This document shows positions 24,410 through 34,437 of a stretch of DNA of 64,000 nucleotides, in pieces; within the stretch, counting starts at the first letter, position 1, and the number at the start of each line of letters is the position of its first letter. A program made the position numbers and the translations under genes. The stretch lies in contig JAFKAC010000017.1 in the NCBI GenBank assembly GCA_025766275.1, positions 248,001 through 312,000 of the forward strand. The letters are read 5' to 3'. The DNA comes from Lactarius indigo (taxonomy: Eukaryota > Basidiomycota > Agaricomycetes > Russulales > Russulaceae). The notes under the pieces were generated by a model. The model was not told where the DNA came from and did no database searches. It saw only the letters and a program-made list of their open reading frames with translations.

Positions 24410-25156
24410 CTACTCTGGAAGACTGGCCATGAACTCATCCAGCTTATCTGTAAACGCTTTCTCAGCTTCCAGACCGTCGTGAAGGGCTATTTGACGCTCT
24501 ATGAGGTGTGCACAAAGATGAGACACCATCTCCCGGACCTTGGTTACCTCAACCATGGACGGAGCAGTGTCTGGTGAGGGGGCGAGTTCCTTGGTGTTCT
24601 TGGAGGTCGAAGCCAGCTGGGGCATGTCATATGAGTGGTTGGTAATGGAGGGAACACTGTGATAAGTGTCCGATAGTACGTACTGTGTGTTCCTCACTCT
24701 CCGGATCACTTCTGTCCGGTGCTGGCTCCGAGATGGAGGCCGTTGACTTGAGCAAGAATGTAGTAGGTTGTGAACGATGTGGAGGTGGATGATCGTCGTC
24801 CACCACCATCGCATCAGTCAGATCCTATTCAGAGATTGTGATAATGCCATACTGTGAGTTGAACTCGGACGTACCTTCGGAGTAGAAGCAGCAGCAGGCA
24901 CCGCAGTTTGCACAGCAGGAGGAGGGGTAGGTGTACCAGCATCTTTGTAGAGGAAAGAGCGCTTGACCTTTGATTTCACTGGAGGCACCACCTTTGCTTG
25001 AAAGGCCGGAGCAAGAGCAGAAGCCAGAGATGGTGCTGCTGCAGTGGCAGCCACAGCTGGAGCAGGTGGGGTGGTAGCAGTTGGGGTAGGTGTGGCAGTG
25101 GGAGTGGCCTTGCTAGGCGCACTTTTCGCAGTAAGCTTTCGCGCATGTGGGGGCAT
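24410..25156 (-). CDS. Three-exon protein of unknown function (209 aa)
   Basis: Exons are 24875-25156, 24684-24824 and 24410-24616, with GT-AG introns of 50 and 67 bp that keep phase. The protein begins MPPHARKLTAKSAPSK, a basic stretch followed by a long Ala/Pro/Thr-rich low-complexity region. A short acidic stretch follows (VVDDDH), then a C-terminal helical part (REMVSHLCAHLIERQIAL onward) with heptad-like hydrophobics that may be a coiled coil. It is transcribed away from the gene at 25678 across a 521-bp shared upstream region. No known domain is seen. A nuclear or DNA-associated role is only a guess from the basic start. Confidence 0.65.
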
Positions 25157-25677
25157 CTTTCCGACATATGCCCAATGCCCTATGGCCATATGACTCAGGT
25201 AAGTACTGTGGGTAATGCTTACTATATGGGGACACACTGGACTCAGACTCCAAAGTCTCATCTGGGAATGACATGTTGTGTGGGTGTGGCTGATAGTTCG
25301 CTGGATCGGTGATGACTATATTACTGTGCACGGACTAAGTATTGGAATTGGTGACTGTCTGAAGTATGGGCCCAAGACTATGATGTATGCATAGATGCAT
25401 GCCGCATGTCCGGAGTTGTGTACTGGGCAACTAGATCTATGACATCATATACTCTTATGAGATGTTCGGACACAATAGACTCGGTGTCCATGTGGGGCAT
25501 ATGCTTTTATTAGATGTCCGGACAGATCGGACGCGGCGTCCATGTGGGGCGTCCGTATGGGGCATGCCTTATCGGTCCAATCACATCAAACTCGGACGTC
25601 GAATATTCGGAGTCAGGTGTCCAAGTATGCGATAGACAGTATCTGATCATTCAACGTTCACCCTCCACATTACAACG
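25157..25677. promoter_or_regulatory. Shared upstream region of two divergent genes
   Basis: This is 521 bp between divergent start codons. It contains two imperfect copies of a ~45-bp block (near 25460 and 25515, both with GTCCATGTGGGGC), several CGGAC or GTCCG motifs, and a CCAAT near 25577. A bidirectional promoter is inferred from the geometry. Confidence 0.45.
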
Positions 25678-27394
25678 ATGGCAGTGTCCGACTCTATTAC
25701 TCCTGCTGAGGCTCAGCTGTTGGGGATCGCCTGTAGGATAGACACTGCTCTCCGGTATAGGGATGAACATAAGGAAGCTGTGGACGATTCCTGGTACAAC
25801 CAGGCATTGGAAAATGAGTTGGTGCGTGGTCCGTCCGAATGTGTATCACGGCTCACTCACTGAGTGTCATAGGACGAGGTCAATGAGGTCTTTGAGAAGG
25901 AGGATGCCTGTGTCCCTTGCATGCATCCACTGCTGTGCATGGTTGGGGAGGAGAGTGTGCGTGTTGGTAATGGTGACATGGAGCTGGACAGGTTCAGCAT
26001 CGATGCGATCCGTGAGGCCTGCAAGGCGTTCTCAAGTGCGAACCCTGGGTTCAACCCAGTGCTCTCCTTGGCTGATGTCCAGCGCCTTGCTAGCGAGGTA
26101 CCGGACATGGTCGAGTGGTGGCTCCCTGGAGAGCCCACATTTGAGGATGAGGAGGCTGCTGAAGACACAGCTGCTGAGGCTGCTGGAGGTGAAGGCGACG
26201 ACGATGATGAAGTTGCAGAAGGTGAGTTCGCTGCTCATATGCTGAAGACACATAGCTAATCTAATCGCACACAATAGTCGAATCAGCTAGTACTGGAGCA
26301 AGTAGTGGTCTGCGCCGCTCCGGACGCAACTCAAAGGTGAAGGTATCCGGCCATACTGATGAAGACTCGACTGGTGACGACATCATCATGTTGGACAATC
26401 CGGATGTGGAGGTGACACCGCGCAAGCCAAGGGCGACCAAGCGCCCCCAGGCTGTTGTGGTATCACCATCCTCGGACATCCCTGCAAAGCACCGTCAACA
26501 CAAGGCCAGCACATCTGCTAAAGCAAAGGGAAAGGGAAAGGAATCCCTTCCAGACCCTGTACGTCCGTTTTGCTCTCCGAGTGGTGGTGCGATAATCTGG
26601 CATCCAGGGATTCTGTGGGCCATGCCAGATGTCCAATGCGAAGGAGTGTGTCCCCCAGGTCAACGCTCCAAAGGCCATAGCATGTGCACTCTGCCGGAGT
26701 CGCAAGGTGCAATGCCAGCCTCCACCAGCTTGGGCACTCCCGATCATCGAATCCATCGAGCGCTCGAAGCTTGCGAAGGAGGAGAGGAAACAGCAGCCGC
26801 CCCGGAGGCGTTCAGCCGCATGTGCACAATTGACCACAGTCCGTCCAAACTCATTTAACGTTCCCTTACAGCTGTCTTCGACGATATGACACCGACACTT
26901 GACTCTCTCAAGCGCGGACAAGAAAGGCTTGAAGAGCGCCTTGCAGCTCTCCAGATTGGCCAGAACAATCTGGAACTACTCCTCCGTGCGCTGTGCATGC
27001 GCCACGACGTCATTCCATCGACCCTCAATCTCCATACCCCACCAGTCCCTCTGTTCAACTCAGCATCTGCCGTCTCGCCATCTATAGCTTCCACACTCAG
27101 TACCACAGCTTCCACAGCTGCCTCGACATCCTCCACTGGCGTTGACGTCTCCAGGCTGTCCATCTCAGCCAGTCCAGCCACAGGATCGTCTGGAAGCGGT
27201 GCTGGGAATGTGCCAGCTAATGGTGTGTTGTCCGAACTCGGACTCTATTTCGGACTCACTTGCTTTATGTCTGACCCCTGTTAGTGTCTACTGGGCGCAG
27301 TGGAGCGACCATCAAGCCGGCTTCTAGGGCCCCAAGTGTCTCTAGGGCCCCTAGTGCTCCTGGGTCAAGGGCATCCTCGCGCAGTCGGCCATAA
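25678..27394 (+). CDS. Six-exon protein with Cys cluster and coiled coil (482 aa)
   Basis: Exons are 25678-25821, 25873-26221, 26278-26558, 26608-26821, 26872-27222 and 27285-27394. All five introns (49-62 bp) are GT-AG and keep phase to a TAA, so the gene appears intact. Order: an N-terminal helical region, a Trp-containing acidic stretch, a basic Ser/Lys linker with KAKGKGKE, and a cysteine cluster (CX2CX7C, spacer, CX2CX6C). The second half, ACALCRSRKVQC, resembles half of a fungal Zn2Cys6 finger. A coiled coil follows (LDSLKRGQERLEERLAAL), then a Ser/Ala/Pro-rich tail. It is likely a nuclear or nucleic-acid-binding protein, by inference only. Its divergent neighbour is the gene at 24410. 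Confidence 0.75.
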
Positions 27395-27589
27395 TGGTCA
27401 CAGTTATCATTGAAACCAAGTAATAGAATGTGTCATTCATATGTAGTACCAGAGAATGTCTAGAAATGAAAGTTGGATTGCTTGCTTGCTTACCATATGT
27501 GGTCAGGTTGACCTTGAGTTTGGACTGAGCTTATGCACATTCTATGACTCACACAGACTTGGGCGAATTGGGTGTCAGATAGGCACTGT

Positions 27590-28715
27590 CTTGGATGCAC
27601 ACCAACTCACCAACTCGGACGCACCAACTCGGACGCACGCACACATCCTCGGATGCACACCGACTCGGATGCACACATACTCGGACGCACATATGCTCAG
27701 ACATACACCAACTCGGACGCACACTTTCCCGGACACACACCGATTCGGACGCATACATACTCGAATGCACACATGCTCGGATGCACATATGCTCGGATGC
27801 ACACCAACTTGGACGCACACATACTCGGATGCACATATGCTCAGACACACACCAACTCGGACACACACCAACTCAGACACACACTTGCCCAGACGCACAC
27901 CGACTCGGACGCACACATACTCGGACGCACACATACTCGGACGCACACATACTTGGATGCACACATGCTTGGACGCACACCGACTTGGATGCACACATGC
28001 TCGGATGCACACCAACTCGGACGCACACCAACTCGGATGCACACATGCTCGGACGCACAACTTGGACGCACACCAATGCGGACGCACACATACTCGGACG
28101 CACATATGCTCGGACACACACCAACTCGGACACACACCAACTCGGACGCACACTTGCCCGGACACACACCAACTCGGACACACACATACTCGGACGCACA
28201 CATGCTCGGACGCACACCAACTCGGACGCACATATGCTCGCATGCACACCAACTCGGACGCACACCAACTCAGATGCACACATGCTTGGACGCACAACTC
28301 GGACGCACACCAACTCGGACGCACATATTCTCGGACACACACCGACACGAGTGCACATATTCTCGGATGCACACATACTCGCACGCACACCAACTCGCAC
28401 GCACATATTCTTGGACGCACACCGACTCGAACGCACATATTCGCATACGCACACCGACTCAGACGCACATATGCTTGCACGCACACCTACTCGCACGCAC
28501 ACCATCTCGGATGCACACCTACTTGCACGCACACCAACTTGCATGCACACATGCTCGCACACACATATTCTCGGACGCACACCATCTCGGACGCACATTG
28601 ACTCGCACACACACCATCTCGCATGCACACATCCTCAGATGAACACCATCTTGGACACACACCATCTTGGACAACACCTTGGACACACACCATCTCGGAC
28701 ACATACCATCTCAGA
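27590..28715. repeat. 16-bp minisatellite, about 70 units
   Basis: The core unit is CTCGGACGCACACNNN, period 16 bp with occasional deletions. Because 16 is not a multiple of 3 and the unit lacks stops, all three forward frames and much of the reverse strand stay open for over 300 codons. Those frames are artefacts of the repeat. Units differ mainly by CGGACG to CGGATG or TTGGACG. The stretch 27395-27589 holds no feature. Confidence 0.92.
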
Positions 28716-28729
28716 TGCACTTAGTGTTA

Positions 28730-29739
28730 GAGTCACTCTATTTTGCACTCACAGCTGCCCAGCTCACTCTGTCTCTGATACTATATACTGTATACATCCT
28801 ATTTCACCCCATGTTTGATGCACTTATTCTATTAAATATGTTCAATTGATTTAGGGAGATCATCTGACTAATTTCTCATAATACTCCTTAAGTCTCAACT
28901 TCATGCGCATCTTGGGACACTATATATAATGCTATTCAGAGAACATCCTAAGCGACTCCAGTAATCTCAGGTCCACATCAGATGCCTTATTCTCAGTCCA
29001 GTTTCATCATACTTAGTGGATATGTACTGTCCTTGTCATGGAATTGCAGTGATGCATATTGAGCACTCTGCTCCCATCTCTGTGCCAAACAGACAGGGGA
29101 GTACATGTGTCTGTTATGTTCGTATATCATTACATAGTGTATCTTCGGTACATGTGTTAGCATGACTTGGTGTACCTGTATCAATTAAGAGAACTGATGG
29201 CATCAAAGACTGTCCACTAATAGCCAAAACATGCATCCTGTTGACATCGGACATTTATTTCCGTGAATCTCGGACATTCATTTGCGCAGACATTGGACTT
29301 TGGTGTGTGTCAGTGACTAATATCTGTCCAAATTGGGTGTCTAGGCAAGGATGCTGATACTAATGCTAAGCAATCAAGTACGAATTGCTAGGCACATAGT
29401 GCATTCATTATGATCGTATGACTAGCAGACTAGTAATCCTTGTGTGTGTTGCCTATGCTGTGGTGACATCTCTACATATCCAATGCAACCCAAGAAATCT
29501 TGCAGAGTATTCACTCACTCCACATACATCACACATGTTTCAATTCAAACCCAGTGAAGTGCTATACTTGACAATAGGTGATCGGAGTGGGGTGGGGTAC
29601 TGTGTTACAGATTATGCCATTATCCATGAGATATTGGATACTCAGATAGCTTATAAATGCTCACGAAACACTGTACTATACAACCACTGTATACACAACC
29701 ATAGTCAATTCCGAACCTCACTCCGAATCCATCAGGAAG
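28730..29739. other. Unannotated region
   Basis: This is AT-richer DNA between the minisatellite and a small gene. A forward open frame at 29418-29783 has no recognisable domain and overlaps the next gene in another frame. CGGACATT motifs lie near 29247-29275. An upstream exon of the next gene cannot be excluded. Confidence 0.4.
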
Positions 29740-30169
29740 ATGTTGCCAATGACAGAAACACATGGATCCTTGTTTACACATGACCATGATACACCTTCCA
29801 ATCTCTCCAAGCCAGAGACCTGCATCTCATCAGGTTTTGAATCATTTGATGAAGAAGATATGTATCCGGCCCACTACAATGATGAAGGCATCAGCACTAG
29901 TTCTGATGCAAGCAGCTCAAATTCAGATGTCTCTGGTTTGGATGGTTCCAACTCGGACTTAGAGTCACTAGTTGCCTTGGGAAACCTGGTATGTGCATCA
30001 CTCTGGAGCATATTTTACGGTATCCTTATGTGGGGCATAGTATAATCAGATCATTGTGGAGATCGACAGGCTCCACATTGACCTCCAGAATATGTGCATC
30101 ATGGCTAAGGCACTTTGTGATGCACAGGGGATTGCGCTGCCTTCGGAGTATGTTGAGATGAGTGGATGA
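29740..30169 (+). CDS. Small two-exon protein of unknown function (122 aa)
   Basis: Exons are 29740-29988 and 30050-30169, with a 61-bp intron (GTATGT to CAG) that keeps phase to TGA. The first part is acidic and Ser/Asp-rich. The second exon is a predicted amphipathic helix (IIVEIDRLHIDLQNM). The start could be the ATG at 29740 or 29749. No domain is recognised. The region 30170-30446 that follows has no gene, only the edge of a 14-bp repeat. Confidence 0.5.
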
Positions 30170-30423
30170 TCCATCCAAAGCTTGCACCAGAGGTGCTGTC
30201 ATGGGTGGGTGGTACTATTGTAGTATATAGGTCTGCAGGTAGCTATTGCATGTACCTGTGTTCGGACTGAGTACCCAATCAATGAACTAGATCTACATGG
30301 TCTATATCATGAATGTTGGCATACCATACATTCTGTTACTGCTTCTGAGATGTATGTGGGGTAACACAACTCTGAGAGATGAATATGAAATATTAGATTG
30401 TCAAACTCCATGAAATGGAATCA

Positions 30424-30446
30424 GTGGACAATCTCGGACTGAGAAT
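30424..30446. repeat. Left edge of a 14-bp CGGACT array cut by element D
   Basis: It contains GACAATCTCGGACTGAGAAT. It continues at 46163 once element D and its duplication CACAG are removed. Confidence 0.75.
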
Positions 30447-30451
30447 CACAG

Positions 30452-31019
30452 TGTAACGCCACTACAGGGGCGTTGAGTACGACCTGTACTAAGTCAGTCA
30501 ATCGCTCGGTAGTCAAAGCTCAGCGGCTCGACTTCAGTAGGGATGATGCACAAGAGTCACAAGGACGTATGTCACTTGGACTGTAGAGGAGGGCTAAGAC
30601 TCGAAGGCCTAGCGAAGACGGGGATCGGGGAATAAGGAGACTCTGCGCGGACGAGTGTAGTATTACACAAGAAGTCTAGTCTACCGTACAAGCTAGGTAT
30701 AACTAGAGTTAAATAGAAATCGTACTGTATGGCCATCACAAACAGATGGCGCCATCGCCAAACCGAGGAAGAAAGGGGTGAACATAAGGGGAACAAAGCA
30801 GGGTCATATCGAGAATAAAGGAGAATCACGCGGGGTCGCGCGTGAGAGGAAACGAGTTGGAAACTGGCACATGTCAAGCTTTATCAAAAGAGAACATCGA
30901 TAAGCAGGGCGCGTGGTAGAAACCGGGTAATCGTAAAGTCCGCGTAGTCGTACAGGGCTCGTATGGTGTGGGAAGGGAGCAATGGTGAAGGAAGAAACGA
31001 GTCCAAGAAAATCGTAACA
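30452..31019 (-). repeat. 3' LTR of element D
   Basis: It is 568 bp and nearly identical to 45590-46157. In element orientation the polypurine tract just before it contains ACGGGGGG (31023-31030). Confidence 0.95.
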
Positions 31020-31836
31020 TTACCCCCCGTCTTGGTCTGAAGACGCCTCGACTTCAGGACTCCGGATCTATAAGGTCGTAGATGTCAGCATCGAGGTCGT
31101 TCTCTGGCCACGGGGAGATGTCGAGTCGACAGTAATGCGTTTTGAGAAAGAGGAAGGGTCCGTGCTTGCCACACTTGCGACACATTTCGTACTGTGGGCA
31201 CCGAATCTCGTCATGGTTGGCATCAGTGTGGAAGCACCGCCCACACCACCTCCCTTGGGTGTGGGCCGCAATTGTCGGAGGTTCGGGGACGGTAAAAGAG
31301 GTGGTGGCTTCCGTAGCCACTGCTTGCCGTATGCGTTCATCTGCCTGATGGGTCGTGATTACTTCTTCGACCATGCCCGCACGGCGGAATATACATCGAT
31401 AGGATTGATGTTCCTGGCTTTGGCAATGTCGGCAGGCAGGTCGCGGTCTGGTGGGACAATCGCGTACGATGTGGTGGGGGCTATTGCAGTGATAGCAGCG
31501 TCGGCGGTGGGGCTTGTCAGCGAGACGAGGGAACTCTAATGGTCCTCCGCGTCGTGGGGAGAATGGGATAGCGTAACGGGAGTGGCAAAGTGGGGCTGGT
31601 AGGGCTGTCATACGCGCATATTCGTTGCCGATGGTAGCCAGCGCCCCAGCATACTGAAGGCGCCTCTTGGTGCTGGTCAGCATCAAGTCGACCGTGAGCC
31701 GTTCCGCTCGTAGTTTGCGTGCGTCCTCCTCCAGCTTCTCGCACTTCTCGTCGAGTTCTTTGAGCGCCGAGAGTCCCGTTCTCAGCCTGGTAATCTCGGC
31801 CGTAAGACGAGGTGAGTTGAGCTCTATGAGCGTTTC

Positions 31837-32366
31837 TGTTACGTTTTGGACTCTCTGTACTATGGCACGACTCGGATTAGACCCTTACTGTACCGGTTGC
31901 AACTACAGCGGTAAGGTATATTAGTTGCGGACTTACTTACGGTGATACGGCGATGCGATAGGAGATACGGTACTGATTGCTGACTGAGGATCACGCCACC
32001 AATACTAGTACTAGTAGTATTAGTGTTCGAGTTGTTTCTGCGATACGTTGGACGCTTACCTACTGTGACTCATAGCAGCGCTTCTAAGCCTGCTTGTTTG
32101 TGTATTTAAACCGTCTTGTGAAGACCAAGATACGCCATCTTGGTCTTCTTGAATCATCACTTGTTTCTCTTTCCTCTGTCTCATTCTCGCGTCTACTATC
32201 GTTCCCAGCTTTGCTGTGGAAGCAAGCCAGAAGTCTTGTCGGTGTACCTTCGTGTATTCACTAAGACAAGAGCACGGACCTTCGAGTCATCGTGTCGATC
32301 ACCCATACGCTGAGTTGTTATCACCTCTTAGTGCTCAAGTCGAGCTAACGTCGTGACGGCGTTACA
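31837..32366 (+). repeat. 5' LTR of element C
   Basis: It is 530 bp, TGTTACG to CGTTACA. TATTTAAA begins at 32103 and the self-primer ATCTTGGTCTT is at 32137-32147, 34 nt downstream. Confidence 0.96.
32103..32147 (+). promoter_or_regulatory. LTR promoter and RNA start of element C
   Basis: TATTTAAA, then an AAGACCAAGA / TCTTGGTCTT inverted repeat (32121-32130 and 32138-32147). The predicted RNA start at 32137 opens an ATG-free stretch of 777 nt. Confidence 0.7.
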
Positions 32367-32368
32367 TC

Positions 32369-32379
32369 AAGACCAAGAT
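32369..32379 (+). other. Self-priming primer-binding site of element C
   Basis: AAGACCAAGAT lies 2 nt after the LTR and is exactly complementary to 32137-32147. Confidence 0.78.
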
Positions 32380-32385
32380 ACCATC

Positions 32386-34437
32386 GTGGCCGTAACAACT
32401 AGAGATCAGTGGACCAGTTTCCGCCCGTATTCACTCCCAAGAAGAGGAGAACGTAACGTCCCCACGCGCTTCTTACAAGCTGCAAGTTGGAGGGAAAGAC
32501 AAGAAGAAACCGGATACTTTGTCGAATTTAACGGACCAAGCAGGTTCCGCCCAGTTGAGTTTAACTTCGACCATTTGTGCTGGGTAGAAGTTACGTGGAA
32601 TCCCATAGACTCTCAGTGGGACGCCATCCGACCAGCAGGACCCCGATATCGCTGTGATATCGACGCAAGAGAAATCAACAGTCGAGCCGACTGGGGTCCC
32701 ATCGACGGACAAGTGCGAGAACACTCCACCAGAGAAGTGGTACCGGAAGAATCAGAAGAAGGGCAAAGTAGCGAAAACAGCGAGGAAAGTGAAGGACGAG
32801 CGCCAGACCAGACCGAGACCAGCGGAGGAGCAATACAAGACCTCCTTATTGAGCGAGCTGAGTCCGCCCATATTACAGAACCAGAACCGATTCACATTAG
32901 ATCGCCAGCCGTCATGGCCACTTTGACGCAAGCAATGGAAGAAGTTGCCATTGAAGAAACGCGTGCTATACGAGCCGAAGCCAGAGAAATCCTCATGCCA
33001 ATCAACCCAGAAACCGGAACGCGCATGACCGCAGACGACGCCGCAATCTTTCGAGCCATAGGGTCGGATAGGGGAGATCCTCCGAGCGGACGCCGACCAG
33101 CATTAGAGCTTCCCCCGGGTGTGGGAGGACCCGGTGACGATCCACCACCCCCGCCCGGGTGGGGGATCCCGTTCGACCTGCGAAGAAATGAACCACCAAG
33201 AGGACCACCCGCCGGACCACCCGATGGCGGAGGGGGAGGAGGGGGCGGAGATGCCGGAGGAGGAGGCCATCATAACGAAAAACTAACCGGCGAGCCACCC
33301 TCGATTTTCGACGGAGACAGACTCAAAGTAGACCAATTTCTCACACAGTGGCACGTCTACTGGGGCATGAACTTGGACGCCCCTATCATGCGCAACGACT
33401 ACAGGAGATGCCTCCTGTTCCTCTCGTACATCAAAGGCGGGGCAGTCAGCGAATGGGTTTTATCCTTCCTGAACTGGCTCAATCGGCAAATACAACGAGG
33501 AATTAGTCCCTACACCCGCGACCTGTGGGATGCCGTAGCTGATGGCTTCAGCCAACGATTCGAGAACACGTTGGAGCGCGAACAGGCGCAGGCAATATTA
33601 AGGAAGGGATTTAAGATGATCGGAGAAGACATTGACAAGTACGTCAATGATTTCGAACAGCTTGCACGGAAAGCTCACTACCGTCTCAATGAACCACAAA
33701 CGATCGACCTCTTCACATCGGGACTACCGAGAGAGCTGTTCAAGAACGCGTTCCAATTTGACGACCCAATCACGTTTGATGATTGGAAGAGGGCCGTACT
33801 CAAGCGGCAGAAAAACTACATTCACCTCAAGGCAAGACTAAACGAACACAAGAACACCCTCACGCCCTCGAAGAAACAAACTGGCAACGCGGGGTGGACG
33901 CTCCCACAGAACTTACCCCAGACCAACCCGTGGGCCATGGATACCTCGGCCGATCACGCAAAGGTACGGCTGGCAGGGTCGGAGGATATTGACTTTAACA
34001 AACTACCCCATCACGACTGGCAAGCGCCACCATTTCCACCAAGAGGAGGGCCAGGCGCAAGAGGACGAGGAAGAGGAGGATCGAGAAGGGACCTAAGGAA
34101 CGTCCTTTGCTATAATTGTCACGCGCCGGGTCACCTCTCACGAAATTGTCCGCATCCACGACAACCGAGGCAGTGGCAAAATGCACCTTCCAGCAGCCGC
34201 ATGACCGAAACAACGGGCTACCCCCAGGGGCCCATATCTCAATACGAACCATCGCTGCCAGGGTATATGTCCCCGGCGCCAAGCGCAACCCCGATGCCGC
34301 AAATCAACGCAGCAGCAGTAAAAACGCCAGGGGAGCAGGCAAAGGAATGGCTTACGCAGGTGGCCAACAGCACGGACGAAGTGAAGGATCTCATCCTTCA
34401 AGACCTGTGGGGAAAGGAGGGTTTTCGGGACGCCTGA
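32386..34437 (+). CDS. gag: Gag of element C, GTG start (683 aa)
   Basis: This is the structural protein of the particle. No ATG opens the frame. The conserved start is GTG 32386 in the context ATCGTGGC (A at -3, G at +4). Order is the N-terminal domain (RDQWTSFRPY, GYFVEFN, FRPVEFNF, WVEVTWNPID), an acidic linker, an in-frame ATG at 32914 (MATLTQAMEEV) that could start a shorter Gag, Gly/Pro-rich segments, a capsid-like region (FDGDRLKVDQFLTQWHVYW onward), a basic Arg/Gly stretch and the zinc knuckle CYNCHAPGHLSRNC (about 34108-34150). It ends at TGA 34435-34437, 10 nt past the slippery site. Confidence 0.85.
   Translation: MAVTTRDQWTSFRPYSLPRRGERNVPTRFLQAASWRERQEETGYFVEFNGPSRFRPVEFNFDHLCWVEVTWNPIDSQWDAIRPAGPRYRCDIDAREINSRADWGPIDGQVREHSTREVVPEESEEGQSSENSEESEGRAPDQTETSGGAIQDLLIERAESAHITEPEPIHIRSPAVMATLTQAMEEVAIEETRAIRAEAREILMPINPETGTRMTADDAAIFRAIGSDRGDPPSGRRPALELPPGVGGPGDDPPPPPGWGIPFDLRRNEPPRGPPAGPPDGGGGGGGGDAGGGGHHNEKLTGEPPSIFDGDRLKVDQFLTQWHVYWGMNLDAPIMRNDYRRCLLFLSYIKGGAVSEWVLSFLNWLNRQIQRGISPYTRDLWDAVADGFSQRFENTLEREQAQAILRKGFKMIGEDIDKYVNDFEQLARKAHYRLNEPQTIDLFTSGLPRELFKNAFQFDDPITFDDWKRAVLKRQKNYIHLKARLNEHKNTLTPSKKQTGNAGWTLPQNLPQTNPWAMDTSADHAKVRLAGSEDIDFNKLPHHDWQAPPFPPRGGPGARGRGRGGSRRDLRNVLCYNCHAPGHLSRNCPHPRQPRQWQNAPSSSRMTETTGYPQGPISQYEPSLPGYMSPAPSATPMPQINAAAVKTPGEQAKEWLTQVANSTDEVKDLILQDLWGKEGFRDA
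34419..34425 (+). promoter_or_regulatory. -1 frameshift heptamer of element C
   Basis: GGGTTTT is read as G GGT TTT in gag. The -1 frame continues as SGRLNPSVWVRA. Just downstream, ACCC, 8 nt, GGGT could form a small hairpin after the gag stop. Confidence 0.78.

Noticed and set aside
27456..28818. Long open frames of over 300 codons on both strands
   Set aside because: They exist in several frames at once because a 16-bp unit without stops is repeated. They are not evidence of a protein.
29418..29783. 121-codon open frame beginning with a hydrophobic stretch (signal peptide-like)
   Set aside because: It overlaps the better-supported two-exon gene at 29740 in another frame and has no family features. 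Kept only as a possible upstream exon.
30572..30877. 101-codon open frame in the D LTR, repeated at 45710-46015
   Set aside because: It lies inside the LTR and is the same in both copies because the LTRs are nearly identical. No domain, and it precedes or overlaps the promoter.
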